Under the pieces are notes generated by a model, which made no database searches, was not told where the DNA came from, and saw nothing but the letters and a program-made list of their open reading frames with translations. The translations under genes were made by a program, and so were the position numbers. Shown here in pieces: positions 25,193 to 32,744 of a DNA stretch of 53,668 bases; position 1 is the stretch's first letter, and every line of letters begins with the position of its first letter. The DNA is from Andeanibacterium sp035497315 (lineage in GTDB: Bacteria; Pseudomonadota; Alphaproteobacteria; Sphingomonadales; Sphingomonadaceae): the NCBI GenBank assembly GCA_035497315.1, contig DATJDU010000025.1, positions 1-53,668 of the forward strand, in the 5' to 3' direction.

Positions 25193-25226
25193 TTGTGCAC
25201 ACTCTCTGCCCCTTTGTGCACACTCT
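25193..25226. repeat. Two direct TTGTGCACACTCT repeats 21 bp apart
   Basis: The 13-mer occurs at 25193-25205 and 25214-25226. Each copy contains the GTGCAC palindrome, and the 21-bp period is two helical turns, which would place both on one face of the DNA. The pair lies just past the phospholipase stop and about 130 bp upstream of the MFS start, so it could be an activator site for that operon. Confidence 0.7.
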
Positions 25227-25237
25227 TGCCCTGGTAC

Positions 25238-27376
25238 TCAGACGGTCACTCTCAGTGTCCCAATTCCGGGGTCGGTGAGGCCGGCGGTGCCATTGTCCAC
25301 CTTGCCCGCAAAACGGCGCAGGAAGCCCTCCACGCTGGCTGACGTCACGGTGAAATCATACCAGCCCTGCGTGGCAGCGAGCGCTAGGGCGACGTTGGAG
25401 GATTGGCCCGGCGCCACCGCCACTTCGCGCCTCGCCGGCTGCTCGCCAACATAGTCAGGCGCCATCTCGATCACAAAAACCAGCGGTTTTTCGCCATTAT
25501 TGGCCAGCTGAAGCCGGATCGCCTCAGCCTTCCGGTCTTCTTCAAGGGTCGCCTCCGCAATGGCAGCACCTGGCGCCCCGGCATAGCGCCGCCAATAGCC
25601 GTTCGGCCCGTGCAGGGTGAGATCGTAAGCCGCAGGAGCCACGCTTTTCTGCCAATCCTGCGCCACATGGTGATCGCCCGCACCGATGGTGAAATGGCTC
25701 GGCTCCAGCCGGTCGAGATTGTCATGCACAGTGAAAGTCACCCCCACCGGCCCGTCGTTCGCCAGCTCGATCCGCAGCCGCCCATCCGGCGCAACCCGGC
25801 CCTGAGCGGCAAACCGATAGGGCAGCGGGCGATGCGGGCGACGGCCCTCCATCTGGCGCGCGGGCTGCTGCACTTCGGGAATGGCATTGGCCGTCCCCGC
25901 CAGAGAAAGCGCCACGCGATCCTTGAAATCCGCCGTTTCGGGCAGGCCGATCCGATGTGCCAGCTCATCCGGATTGGCGAAATCGAAAGCCGAGGTGAGA
26001 TCCCCGCAGACCGAGCGGCGCCAGTCGCTGATATTGGGCTCCTTAACTCCGAACCGCTCTTCCATCAGCCGCAGAACCGAGGTGTGATCGAACAGCTGCG
26101 AACAGACGAAACCGCCCCGACTCCAGGGCGAAACCACCACGGTCGGCGTGCGGATGCCAAGGCCGATGGGATGCGGCCCCCGTACCTTTTCCGCATCCGG
26201 GCCCCAATGCTTGGTCTCCCCGGCCACCGAGACAGTGCTGTGCCCGCGATAATCGCCCACCGGCGGCACTGGCGGCGGCATGTGATCGTAGAAGCCGCCG
26301 GCCTCGTCATAATTGAGGATGAAGGCAGTCCGCGCGAAAACCTCGGGATTATCGACCAGTGCGGCAATCAGCCCGGCCGTGACGTGCTCGCCCTTGGCAG
26401 GTTCCGCCTTGGGATGTTCCGAAAGGTCGGCGGCGGTCACGATCCAGCTGATCTGCGGCAATTGGCCGGATTCCACATCCGCACGGAAGGCTGCGACGAG
26501 TTGCTCCCCGTCCGAACGGGTGCGATCTGCCCCCTCCTTGTGTTCGCTCACCCAGGAACGGCCCCGGCGATACAGTTCGGAATCCGGCGGACAGGGGCGG
26601 AATGCCGGGAAGACCGACAGCAGATTGTCGCCGAAATTGTCGTATTCCTGATAGACCTTCCAATTGATCCCGGCTTCCTGCAGCCGCTCCGCGTAAGTGC
26701 TCCAGGTGTAAGCATCCGGGTCCAGCGGATGGTCCTCGCGCATGTCGGCGCTGGGCGTCTCGTCCTCACCATAATTGTGCATCTGAGGGTCGCGGCCCAC
26801 CGTGCCCCCTCCATTGCACCCGCTGAACAAATGCAGGCGATTGGGGTAGGTCTGCGTCATCGTGGAGCAGTGATAGGCATCGCAAACCGTGAAGGCGTCA
26901 GCCAGCGCGTAATAGAAGGGCAGGTCCCCGGCCGCATAATGGAGCATGCGGTCCTGCAATTCGTCCGTATGACCCCAGCGGTCGTACCGGCCGCGATTGA
27001 AGATCACCATATTTTCCTGATGGGACTGGTCCGCTCCATCGACCTTGAAGGACCGCGTCGTCTTCGAATCCCCGTGATAGGGCAGCACGAAGCCGTCGGG
27101 ATGCTGGGCAGATGGCTGGACCCAAACGCTGCGCCCACCCGGCAGGCGCAGCGGGCGCGGATCGCCCAGCCCGCGCACTCCGTTGAGCATGCCGAGATAG
27201 TGATCGAAGGACCGGTTCTCCTGCATATGGATCACGATATGGTCGATATCCTGCAGCGTTCCGGTGCGCCGGCGGGCCGGAATGGCCATCGCGCGCTCGA
27301 TGAGGTTCGGATAGAGCGAGGCGATCGCTGCCCCCCCTGTCATTCCGAGAAATCGCCGCCGCGAACTGCGAATCAT
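25238..27376 (-). CDS. plcC: Phosphocholine-type phospholipase C, Tat-exported
   Basis: This 712-residue protein belongs to the phosphoesterase family of non-specific and hemolytic phospholipases C. A Tat signal (SSRRRFLGMTGGAAIASL) leads to the catalytic region with IDHIVIHMQENRSFDHYLGM, then PNRLHLFSGC, ILNYDEAGGFYDHMPPP and PTVVVSPWSRGGFV. Two C-terminal beta domains occupy about residues 500-712. It would be exported folded and split head groups from phosphatidylcholine or sphingolipids, yielding phosphocholine-like products. It is divergent from the PhnZ-like gene and shares with it an operator overlapping its likely promoter. In this setting lipids with phosphonate head groups are an attractive alternative substrate. 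Confidence 0.92.
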   Translation of the reverse strand: MIRSSRRRFLGMTGGAAIASLYPNLIERAMAIPARRRTGTLQDIDHIVIHMQENRSFDHYLGMLNGVRGLGDPRPLRLPGGRSVWVQPSAQHPDGFVLPYHGDSKTTRSFKVDGADQSHQENMVIFNRGRYDRWGHTDELQDRMLHYAAGDLPFYYALADAFTVCDAYHCSTMTQTYPNRLHLFSGCNGGGTVGRDPQMHNYGEDETPSADMREDHPLDPDAYTWSTYAERLQEAGINWKVYQEYDNFGDNLLSVFPAFRPCPPDSELYRRGRSWVSEHKEGADRTRSDGEQLVAAFRADVESGQLPQISWIVTAADLSEHPKAEPAKGEHVTAGLIAALVDNPEVFARTAFILNYDEAGGFYDHMPPPVPPVGDYRGHSTVSVAGETKHWGPDAEKVRGPHPIGLGIRTPTVVVSPWSRGGFVCSQLFDHTSVLRLMEERFGVKEPNISDWRRSVCGDLTSAFDFANPDELAHRIGLPETADFKDRVALSLAGTANAIPEVQQPARQMEGRRPHRPLPYRFAAQGRVAPDGRLRIELANDGPVGVTFTVHDNLDRLEPSHFTIGAGDHHVAQDWQKSVAPAAYDLTLHGPNGYWRRYAGAPGAAIAEATLEEDRKAEAIRLQLANNGEKPLVFVIEMAPDYVGEQPARREVAVAPGQSSNVALALAATQGWYDFTVTSASVEGFLRRFAGKVDNGTAGLTDPGIGTLRVTV

Positions 27377-27416
27377 CTTTCCTTGCTCCTGACGTTGCGC
27401 TAGATGTGCACCTCAG

Positions 27417-27434
27417 ATTTGGTATAGTCCAAAA
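27417..27434. promoter_or_regulatory. PhnF/HutC-type operator P2 in divergent plc/phnZ promoter
   Basis: ATTTGGTATAGTCCAAAA is a TTTGG-N6-CCAAA dyad that matches P3 at 14 of 18 positions when read on the minus strand. A TTGACG -35-like hexamer for the phospholipase gene lies 13 bp further upstream on that strand (27447-27452), so the operator covers the expected -10 area. It is 40 bp from the phospholipase start and 84 bp from the PhnZ-like start. Confidence 0.7.
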
Positions 27435-27518
27435 GCTACAATCCTGCGTCAACCCAGGCAATTCCGCTCCGGTTTTCCACCCAGGTTGTTGGCAAACGCA
27501 CGGGCGGTGACGAACGCG

Positions 27519-28070
27519 ATGATCGATTCCATTTTCTCCTTGTTCGACAAATTCGGCAGTGAGCATTACGGCGAAAATGCCAGCCAGCTTCAGCACGCGC
27601 TGCAATGCGCCATGCTCGCACAGGATCATGGCTGCGACGCCAGCCTTATCGCAGCATCCCTGCTGCACGACGTCGGCCAGCTTATCGACGACGCCGGAAA
27701 CGCTGCCGTAAAACTCAACGTCGATGGCAAGCACGAGATCAACGGCGCGGCCTTCCTGGCGCGCAGTTTCGGCCCGGAAGTGACGGAACCAGTGAGGCTA
27801 CACGTCGATGCCAAGCGCTATCTATGCACGGTAGAGCCGACCTATGAGGCAGGGCTGAGCGACGCATCGCTGCTGAGCCTGCAGTTGCAGGGCGGCAGGA
27901 TGAGCGACGGAGAGGTCGAAGCCTTCCGGGCCGAGCCCTTCTTCGAACAGGCTGTGCTGCTGCGCCATTTCGACGATGAGGGCAAGCGTCCGGACCGGAT
28001 CGTGCCCGGGCTCGAAACCTATCGCGACCTGCTCCAGTCACTCATCCGCGAAAATCCCGCCGCCGATTGA
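27519..28070 (+). CDS. phnZ: PhnZ/TmpB-like HD-domain diiron oxygenase
   Basis: This 183-residue HD-domain protein is of the phosphonate-operon HDIG type (TIGR03276-like). Candidate iron ligands His26, His50-Asp51, His72, His95 and Asp152, and Lys99, line up with the PhnZ ligand set I remember (H34, H58, D59, H80, H104, D161, K108) with an offset of 8-9. SQLQHALQCAMLA, LLHDVGQL, VRLHVDAKRYLC and LQLQGGRMS are family signatures. PhnZ and TmpB oxidatively split 1-hydroxy-2-(trimethyl)aminoethylphosphonate to glycine (betaine) and phosphate. Tyr17 and Glu19 sit where PhnZ has its substrate-sensing Tyr/Glu pair but one residue closer together. The ATG was preferred over an upstream TTG. No hydroxylase partner (PhnY/TmpA) is seen nearby. 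Confidence 0.85.
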   Translation: MIDSIFSLFDKFGSEHYGENASQLQHALQCAMLAQDHGCDASLIAASLLHDVGQLIDDAGNAAVKLNVDGKHEINGAAFLARSFGPEVTEPVRLHVDAKRYLCTVEPTYEAGLSDASLLSLQLQGGRMSDGEVEAFRAEPFFEQAVLLRHFDDEGKRPDRIVPGLETYRDLLQSLIRENPAAD

Positions 28071-28490
28071 TCGACCGCCGGAAGAGCCCCTCCTCCCTCC
28101 TCCCTCCTTCCGCCCGCCCCTCATCCGCTCCATTCATCCGCCCGCGTCATCATGCGCGGTGCGGACGAACTCACATGTGCGGCGGTCGTCCATTCGCGCC
28201 TAGCGATCAGCCGCCAGTCTTATGCTGCGGCGCAGTATTATTTAATCCTTTAATATCAATATATTAATCTTAAGATCACTGGACTCTCTCTGCAATTCAC
28301 TCGCCAGTGTCACGCTGATGTAATCCGAATCTGGCCTATACCAGATCACCGGCAGCAACGACTCGCCGTGACAAAGGAACCGGCAAAAAATCACCTGCGG
28401 GAGCTCCTTCCGCAAGCGACGCCATGCGCCTTTGCCTGACAGCAACCACCTGATTTCTAAAAACCTTCTTTGCGAAACATGAGGGCTATC
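28071..28490 (+). other. Regulatory intergenic region before the TonB receptor
   Basis: No convincing gene is present. A 25-nt pure pyrimidine run lies at 28087-28111, an AT-rich stretch (28236-28275) unlike the surrounding DNA follows, and then operator P3. The promoter of the receptor gene should be in the last 200 bp. Confidence 0.6.
28329..28346 (+). promoter_or_regulatory. PhnF/HutC-type operator P3
   Basis: ATCTGGCCTATACCAGAT has perfect 6-bp arms around CCTATA and fits the HutC-family pattern. TATACC within it can serve as a -10, so repression by occlusion is plausible. It is 144 bp upstream of the receptor start and is nearly identical to P1. Confidence 0.73.
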
Positions 28491-31295
28491 ATGGAACATG
28501 CAATGTCTCGCCGTGCTCTGAAGCGATCCCTATTCTATTCCGCCGGCCTTGTTGCTTCCCTCAGCGCGGGCATTGCCCACGCCGAGGGCGAAGACGGCAC
28601 CGCCATCGTCGTGACTGGCCAGAAGCTGAGCGTTGAAAGCGCCATCGCGGCCAAGAAAGACGCCGCAACCGTGATCGACGAGGTTTCGGCCGATGATCTG
28701 GGCAAGCTGCCCGATGCCAATGTAGCCGATGCTCTCGCCCGCCTACCCGGCGTCAACGTAGTGGTAAATCAGGATACGGGTGAAGGCGAATATGTCACCA
28801 TCCGCGGCTTTTCCGGTACTTACAACGCCGTAACCGTAAACGGTGTGCGCGTGGCGCAGACCGATCCGAGCAGCCGCGACGTCTCTCTTAGCGTCCTGCC
28901 GCCCAACGGGCTGGCCGCGATCCGCGTGACCAAGACACTCATGCCCGATCAGGATGGCGATGCGATCGCGGGGGTGATCGATTTCCGCACACCCAATGCC
29001 TTCGACTTCATGAAGCCGACCACCGTGCGCCTCTATGCAAATGGCGGGCTTAACGGCCGGGCGGATTCCGCAGGCGAGGATGCGTCGATCTATCAGGGCC
29101 AGGCCGACTTCGCCCAACGCTTTGCCGATGGCCGCTTCGGCGTGTTCATCTCCGCCAATTACGGCGTTTCGCATGGCAATGGGCAGGAAACCGAGAATGA
29201 CGGTGAGTGGGAACCGCATATCTGGCGCAAGAACTCGACTGAGACGATCTCGGAGCAGAACATGCATCTGCCGGGCATCGACCTCGATTATCGCCGCGTG
29301 AAGCAGACCCGCTATGGCGGCAATTTCTCCTTCGACTATCACGGCGAGACGACCGAGCTTTACCTGCGCGGGCAATATGCGCGGCAGGAACTGGTCGGCA
29401 CCAATGATTATACCGACTATCGCAATCGCCCAACCCCGCGCCTGACGCAGGTAAATCTGGAAGACACCAGCCTTCGCCAACCAGAAGACATGATCATCGG
29501 CCACGATGATGTGCTGGGCAATATCTATGGCTACACCACTGCCCAGATCGTGGACACGGACGACGACGGCAAGATCACCGATGCGGACCGTTCGGCCAGC
29601 AAATACTGGTCGCTCAATGGCCGTTCGGGCGTGTGGAACCCGCAGGCGTTCCAGTTCGCCCGCAGTTTCTCCACCATCGACGTCACGCAAACGCTGGGCA
29701 CAGCCGAATTCGGCGGCAAAAGCACCTTCGGCGGCCTGACGTTGAACTACAGCCTGAGTTATTCGGGCGGTGCGCGCGAGAACCCCGACAGCTATTCGAT
29801 CGGCTATAATTGCGACAAATGCGCTTATCCGCTCAACGCCACGGGGATCGACTGGGTATCGAACGATCCACGCTTCCCGCACGCCAGCCTGCCTGCCTAT
29901 GCAGTGCCCGTCGAAACCGACAGCTCGCTGCTGCCCTTTGACGGCGCCAGCCATTCGCGTTCCAAGCAGACCGACAGCCGCTTCGCCGCAAAGCTCGATG
30001 CCCGCTACGATGTCGGCAGCGCACTGGATTATGTCCAGGCCGGCGCCAAGTGGCTGCGCTCCAAGCGCGAATATGACAATACGCCGATCTGGGATGGCGA
30101 TTTCTCGGGCACTGCGCTCGATGGGCTGAACCTCGAGGAATCGGGTCTGGTCGACAAGGAAGTCACCAGCATGCTGGGCGGCCAGTATTATTACGGCGAC
30201 GTGTTCAGCCGCGATGCGGTGGTGGCCGCGATCAAGGCAGCCGAAGCCGCCAATCCCGACAGCGTGAGCGAGGAAGATCTGTTGCGCGACGACAAGCGCG
30301 GGACGGAGAGCACCTATTCAGCCTATGCCCTTGCCGCGTTCAAATGGGACAAGGTGAAGCTGGTCGCAGGTGGCCGCCTCGAACATCGCAGCATCCACAA
30401 CATCTATTGGGTGGATGATGGCGACAATAGCGGGTTCGGGAGTTCGGACAGTAAATACACTATCTTCTTGCCCAGCATCACTGCAACTTACCGCCCCAGC
30501 GACAAGATAGCCGTCCGCGGGGCGCTGTGGACGGGCTATTCGCCGCCGGAATATGGCAATATCTCCGCCGGGGAATCCATCACACGCGACGATATCACCA
30601 ACGAGATCACCAAGATCAGCCGAGGCAATCCGGACCTGAAGCCCGCCAGGGCCTATAATGCCGACCTCTCGCTGGAAGTCTATCCCGACCGCTCCAGCGT
30701 CTTCTCGGTCGCCGGATATTACAAACATATCAATGACTTCATCTTCACCAACGGCAATCAGGTGGATGCCGCCACCACTATCGGCACGATCGAGATTACC
30801 CAGCCCAAGAATGGCGAGACGGCCACGGTCTATGGCGTGGAACTGAACCTGATCAAGGGCTTCGAGGGTCTGCCCGCACCCTTCGACGGCTTCGGCTTCG
30901 AAGGCAATCTGACCCTGCAGCACAGCGAGGCGGAAAGCGGGCTGGACTATCGCGCGGGCGAGAAGATGCGCCTCGTGAACACGCCGCATGTGCTCTATAA
31001 TCTGGCGCTGACCTTCCAGAAATACGGGTTCGAGGCGAAGCTGTCCTATAATTATCGCGGCAAGTTCGTCGAAGATCTGCGCGACAATGCGGTGGACAAA
31101 TGGGTGCAGCACAACCGCAGCGTGGATCTGCACACGCGCTATAATCTTACCGGCAATCTCGCGCTCGATTTCGACGTGGGCAATCTGCTGAACGACTGGA
31201 AATATTACACCACCAAGGGCGATAATCCTTCCTATCAGAAGGATTACCTGGAGCCCGGCCGCACCTTCCTCGCGCGGCTGAGCTACACCTACTGA
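28491..31295 (+). CDS. TonB-dependent receptor (Xanthomonas/Caulobacter type)
   Basis: This is a 934-residue outer-membrane receptor. A signal peptide (SRRALKRSLFYSAGLVASLS, cleavage near AHAE) is followed by the plug domain with AIVVTGQK, PDANVADALARLPGVNV and GEYVTIRGFSGTYNAVTVNG. The barrel ends in LEPGRTFLARLSYTY with the terminal aromatic. It belongs to the long receptor clade of sphingomonads often used for carbohydrates and other bulky nutrients. The ATG at 28491 is chosen because GAGGG lies 5 bp before it; ATGs at 28479 and 28503 are alternatives. Operator P3 links it to the phosphonate/phospholipid genes, so a released head group or lipid fragment is the likely cargo. Confidence 0.9.
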   Translation: MEHAMSRRALKRSLFYSAGLVASLSAGIAHAEGEDGTAIVVTGQKLSVESAIAAKKDAATVIDEVSADDLGKLPDANVADALARLPGVNVVVNQDTGEGEYVTIRGFSGTYNAVTVNGVRVAQTDPSSRDVSLSVLPPNGLAAIRVTKTLMPDQDGDAIAGVIDFRTPNAFDFMKPTTVRLYANGGLNGRADSAGEDASIYQGQADFAQRFADGRFGVFISANYGVSHGNGQETENDGEWEPHIWRKNSTETISEQNMHLPGIDLDYRRVKQTRYGGNFSFDYHGETTELYLRGQYARQELVGTNDYTDYRNRPTPRLTQVNLEDTSLRQPEDMIIGHDDVLGNIYGYTTAQIVDTDDDGKITDADRSASKYWSLNGRSGVWNPQAFQFARSFSTIDVTQTLGTAEFGGKSTFGGLTLNYSLSYSGGARENPDSYSIGYNCDKCAYPLNATGIDWVSNDPRFPHASLPAYAVPVETDSSLLPFDGASHSRSKQTDSRFAAKLDARYDVGSALDYVQAGAKWLRSKREYDNTPIWDGDFSGTALDGLNLEESGLVDKEVTSMLGGQYYYGDVFSRDAVVAAIKAAEAANPDSVSEEDLLRDDKRGTESTYSAYALAAFKWDKVKLVAGGRLEHRSIHNIYWVDDGDNSGFGSSDSKYTIFLPSITATYRPSDKIAVRGALWTGYSPPEYGNISAGESITRDDITNEITKISRGNPDLKPARAYNADLSLEVYPDRSSVFSVAGYYKHINDFIFTNGNQVDAATTIGTIEITQPKNGETATVYGVELNLIKGFEGLPAPFDGFGFEGNLTLQHSEAESGLDYRAGEKMRLVNTPHVLYNLALTFQKYGFEAKLSYNYRGKFVEDLRDNAVDKWVQHNRSVDLHTRYNLTGNLALDFDVGNLLNDWKYYTTKGDNPSYQKDYLEPGRTFLARLSYTY

Positions 31296-31336
31296 TCGCC
31301 TGAATGCCGATAGCGGAGCCCATGGTTCCGCGACAT

Positions 31337-31382
31337 GGGCGGATGGAAGCAAGGGTTGGTCCCCTCGCGCTTCCATCCGCCC
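31337..31382 (+). terminator. 14-bp stem terminator after the TonB receptor
   Basis: GGGCGGATGGAAGC pairs perfectly with GCTTCCATCCGCCC (31369-31382) around an 18-nt loop, followed by TCTTGCGTTT. A competing upstream stem (CCCATG/CATGGG, 31318-31339) and a second hairpin (TGCGGC/GCCGCA, 31392-31410) follow in tandem. They separate the receptor from the GntR gene and show that the GntR gene must start downstream of them. Confidence 0.72.
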
Positions 31383-31475
31383 TCTTGCGTTTGCGGCGCC
31401 CCATGCCGCAATAGTCTTCACAGGGGGGCACTACCGCCCTCATTTCGCATCGTTCCCGTGAAGGCCCGCCCGATC

Positions 31476-32294
31476 ATGCCATCAAGGCCCGACCAGACAT
31501 CCAGCGCCCCCGCCGCCGACTCTCCAGCCGAACGCCGGGCGAAGGCGCCTGCAAAGGTGGCCGCGCCCAAGGTGGCCAGCGAACCTGCGATGCCGCAATA
31601 TCTCGCCCTGCGGGATCAGATCGCCGAAGGGATCGAGCTGGGCAAGCTGCCCCCCGGCGCGCGCCTGCCGTCCGAACGGCGGATGCAGACCGATAATGGC
31701 GCGGCGCGCGGCACCATTCGCGAGGCGCTGTTCCAACTGGAGGCCGAAGGGCTGATCTACCGCCGCGATCGCAGCGGCTGGTATGTCTCCCCCCCGCCGG
31801 TCACTTACGATCCCACCCGCTGGGCCAGCTTCATGAGCTATGTCGCCGAACAGGGCCGCACCCCTTCCACCGAGACGCTCTCCACCGAGGAACTGCCCGC
31901 TCTGCCCGCCATCGCGGATATCTTCCGCGTCGCCCCCGGCACGCGCCTCTATGTCATCACCCGCCGCCGCTCGATCGACGGGCGGCCGGTGCTAATCGAG
32001 CGGATCACGGTCGATCCCAAGCTGGCCCCGGGCCTGTGCGACCGTTCGCTCGACGGCTCGCTCACCCAGATTCTCAGCCAGAATTACGGCCTGTCCGTCG
32101 CCCGCAACCGCGTCAGCATGCGGCCCTGCGCGCTGGTGAAAAGCGCGGCGGACGAGCTGGGCGTTAAGGCCGGCACCCCGGGCCTGCTGGTCGTGCGCAC
32201 CTGCTTCGACGCGGCCGGGCGCGTGGTCGAATACGATCAGGAATATTGGCGCCACGACGCCATCCGCATCCATGTGGATCTGGATGTGAGCTAG
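31476..32294 (+). CDS. GntR/HutC-family regulator with UTRA domain (PhnF/PhnR-like)
   Basis: This 272-residue regulator has a disordered Ala/Pro/Lys-rich N-terminal tail of about 40 residues. A winged HTH follows (YLALRDQIAEGIELGKLPPG, LPSERRMQTDNGAARGTIRE, LEAEGLIYRRDRSGWYV), then a UTRA effector domain from about residue 105 that ends VVEYDQEYWRHDAIRIHVD. HutC-family proteins with this layout control phosphonate genes in other bacteria. The start at 31476 lies after the terminator hairpins and has GAAGG 11 bp upstream. It is the obvious candidate to bind P1-P3. No P-type site was found before its own gene. Its stop codon lies in the left arm of the following inverted-repeat insert. Confidence 0.9.
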   Translation: MPSRPDQTSSAPAADSPAERRAKAPAKVAAPKVASEPAMPQYLALRDQIAEGIELGKLPPGARLPSERRMQTDNGAARGTIREALFQLEAEGLIYRRDRSGWYVSPPPVTYDPTRWASFMSYVAEQGRTPSTETLSTEELPALPAIADIFRVAPGTRLYVITRRRSIDGRPVLIERITVDPKLAPGLCDRSLDGSLTQILSQNYGLSVARNRVSMRPCALVKSAADELGVKAGTPGLLVVRTCFDAAGRVVEYDQEYWRHDAIRIHVDLDVS

Positions 32295-32407
32295 GCGGCG
32301 TGGATAAATTCCGAACTGGATAATCGTCCGCTTTTGGTAAGCTGTTTTGCGAACGGTACGACAGGAATGTTGTGGAAAGCGGACGCTTTGAGCGATAGAA
32401 AAGACTG

Positions 32408-32719
32408 ATGGAAAATCCTGCGCTTCCGCGTTCACCAGAGGAATTGACGGAAGTTCACCGTAGCCTGAGAATGAGCCGAGACATCGACCCTTACAGCCGC
32501 TGGCTCCAACTTATTAAAGAGCTTCGCGCACGGCACAACGTGAGCATCCTCGAAGCCGAGCGGATTGCCCTTTCCAACCGCCATCGTCGCCGGTGGGTCG
32601 AGAAACAGATCAACACCCACCGGCAATGCCGAAAGCACGCGCTATCCCATATCCGCCACAACGGTGCAGCTTCGTTGATCAACCGGGAACCGGACACGTT
32701 CAATTTTTCGATACCCTGA
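32408..32719 (+). CDS. Small hypothetical protein
   Basis: This 103-residue protein is charged and helical with no signal peptide or membrane segment. YSRWLQLIKELRARHNVSIL, EAERIALSNRHRRRWVEKQI and LSHIRHNGAASLI look like conserved motifs of a small sphingomonad protein family that I recognise only vaguely and cannot name. An ATG with GAAAAGACTG upstream is used. It lies inside the inverted-repeat insert, 113 bp from the GntR stop, and in opposite orientation to the Imm53-type gene. Function is unknown. Confidence 0.6.
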   Translation: MENPALPRSPEELTEVHRSLRMSRDIDPYSRWLQLIKELRARHNVSILEAERIALSNRHRRRWVEKQINTHRQCRKHALSHIRHNGAASLINREPDTFNFSIP

Positions 32720-32744
32720 AGTGGTGTTCGCCTTACGGAAGCTT

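Noticed and set aside
27486..27518. TTG-started N-terminal extension of the PhnZ-like protein
   Set aside because: The ATG at 27519 gives the length and ligand spacing of the family. The extension shows no family resemblance.
28067..28267. Short frame after the PhnZ-like gene
   Set aside because: Its translation is Pro/Ser/Leu-rich because of the pyrimidine tract, with no ribosome-binding site.
31296..31475. Autoregulatory HutC-type operator before the GntR gene
   Set aside because: I looked for TGG-N6-CCA with a TA centre and found only a half-like TTGGTCCC inside a terminator loop, so no site is claimed.
31335..31475. Upstream extension of the GntR regulator
   Set aside because: The frame is open from 31335 but would include the terminator stem, and its translation is Cys/Pro/Ser-rich and unlike the family.
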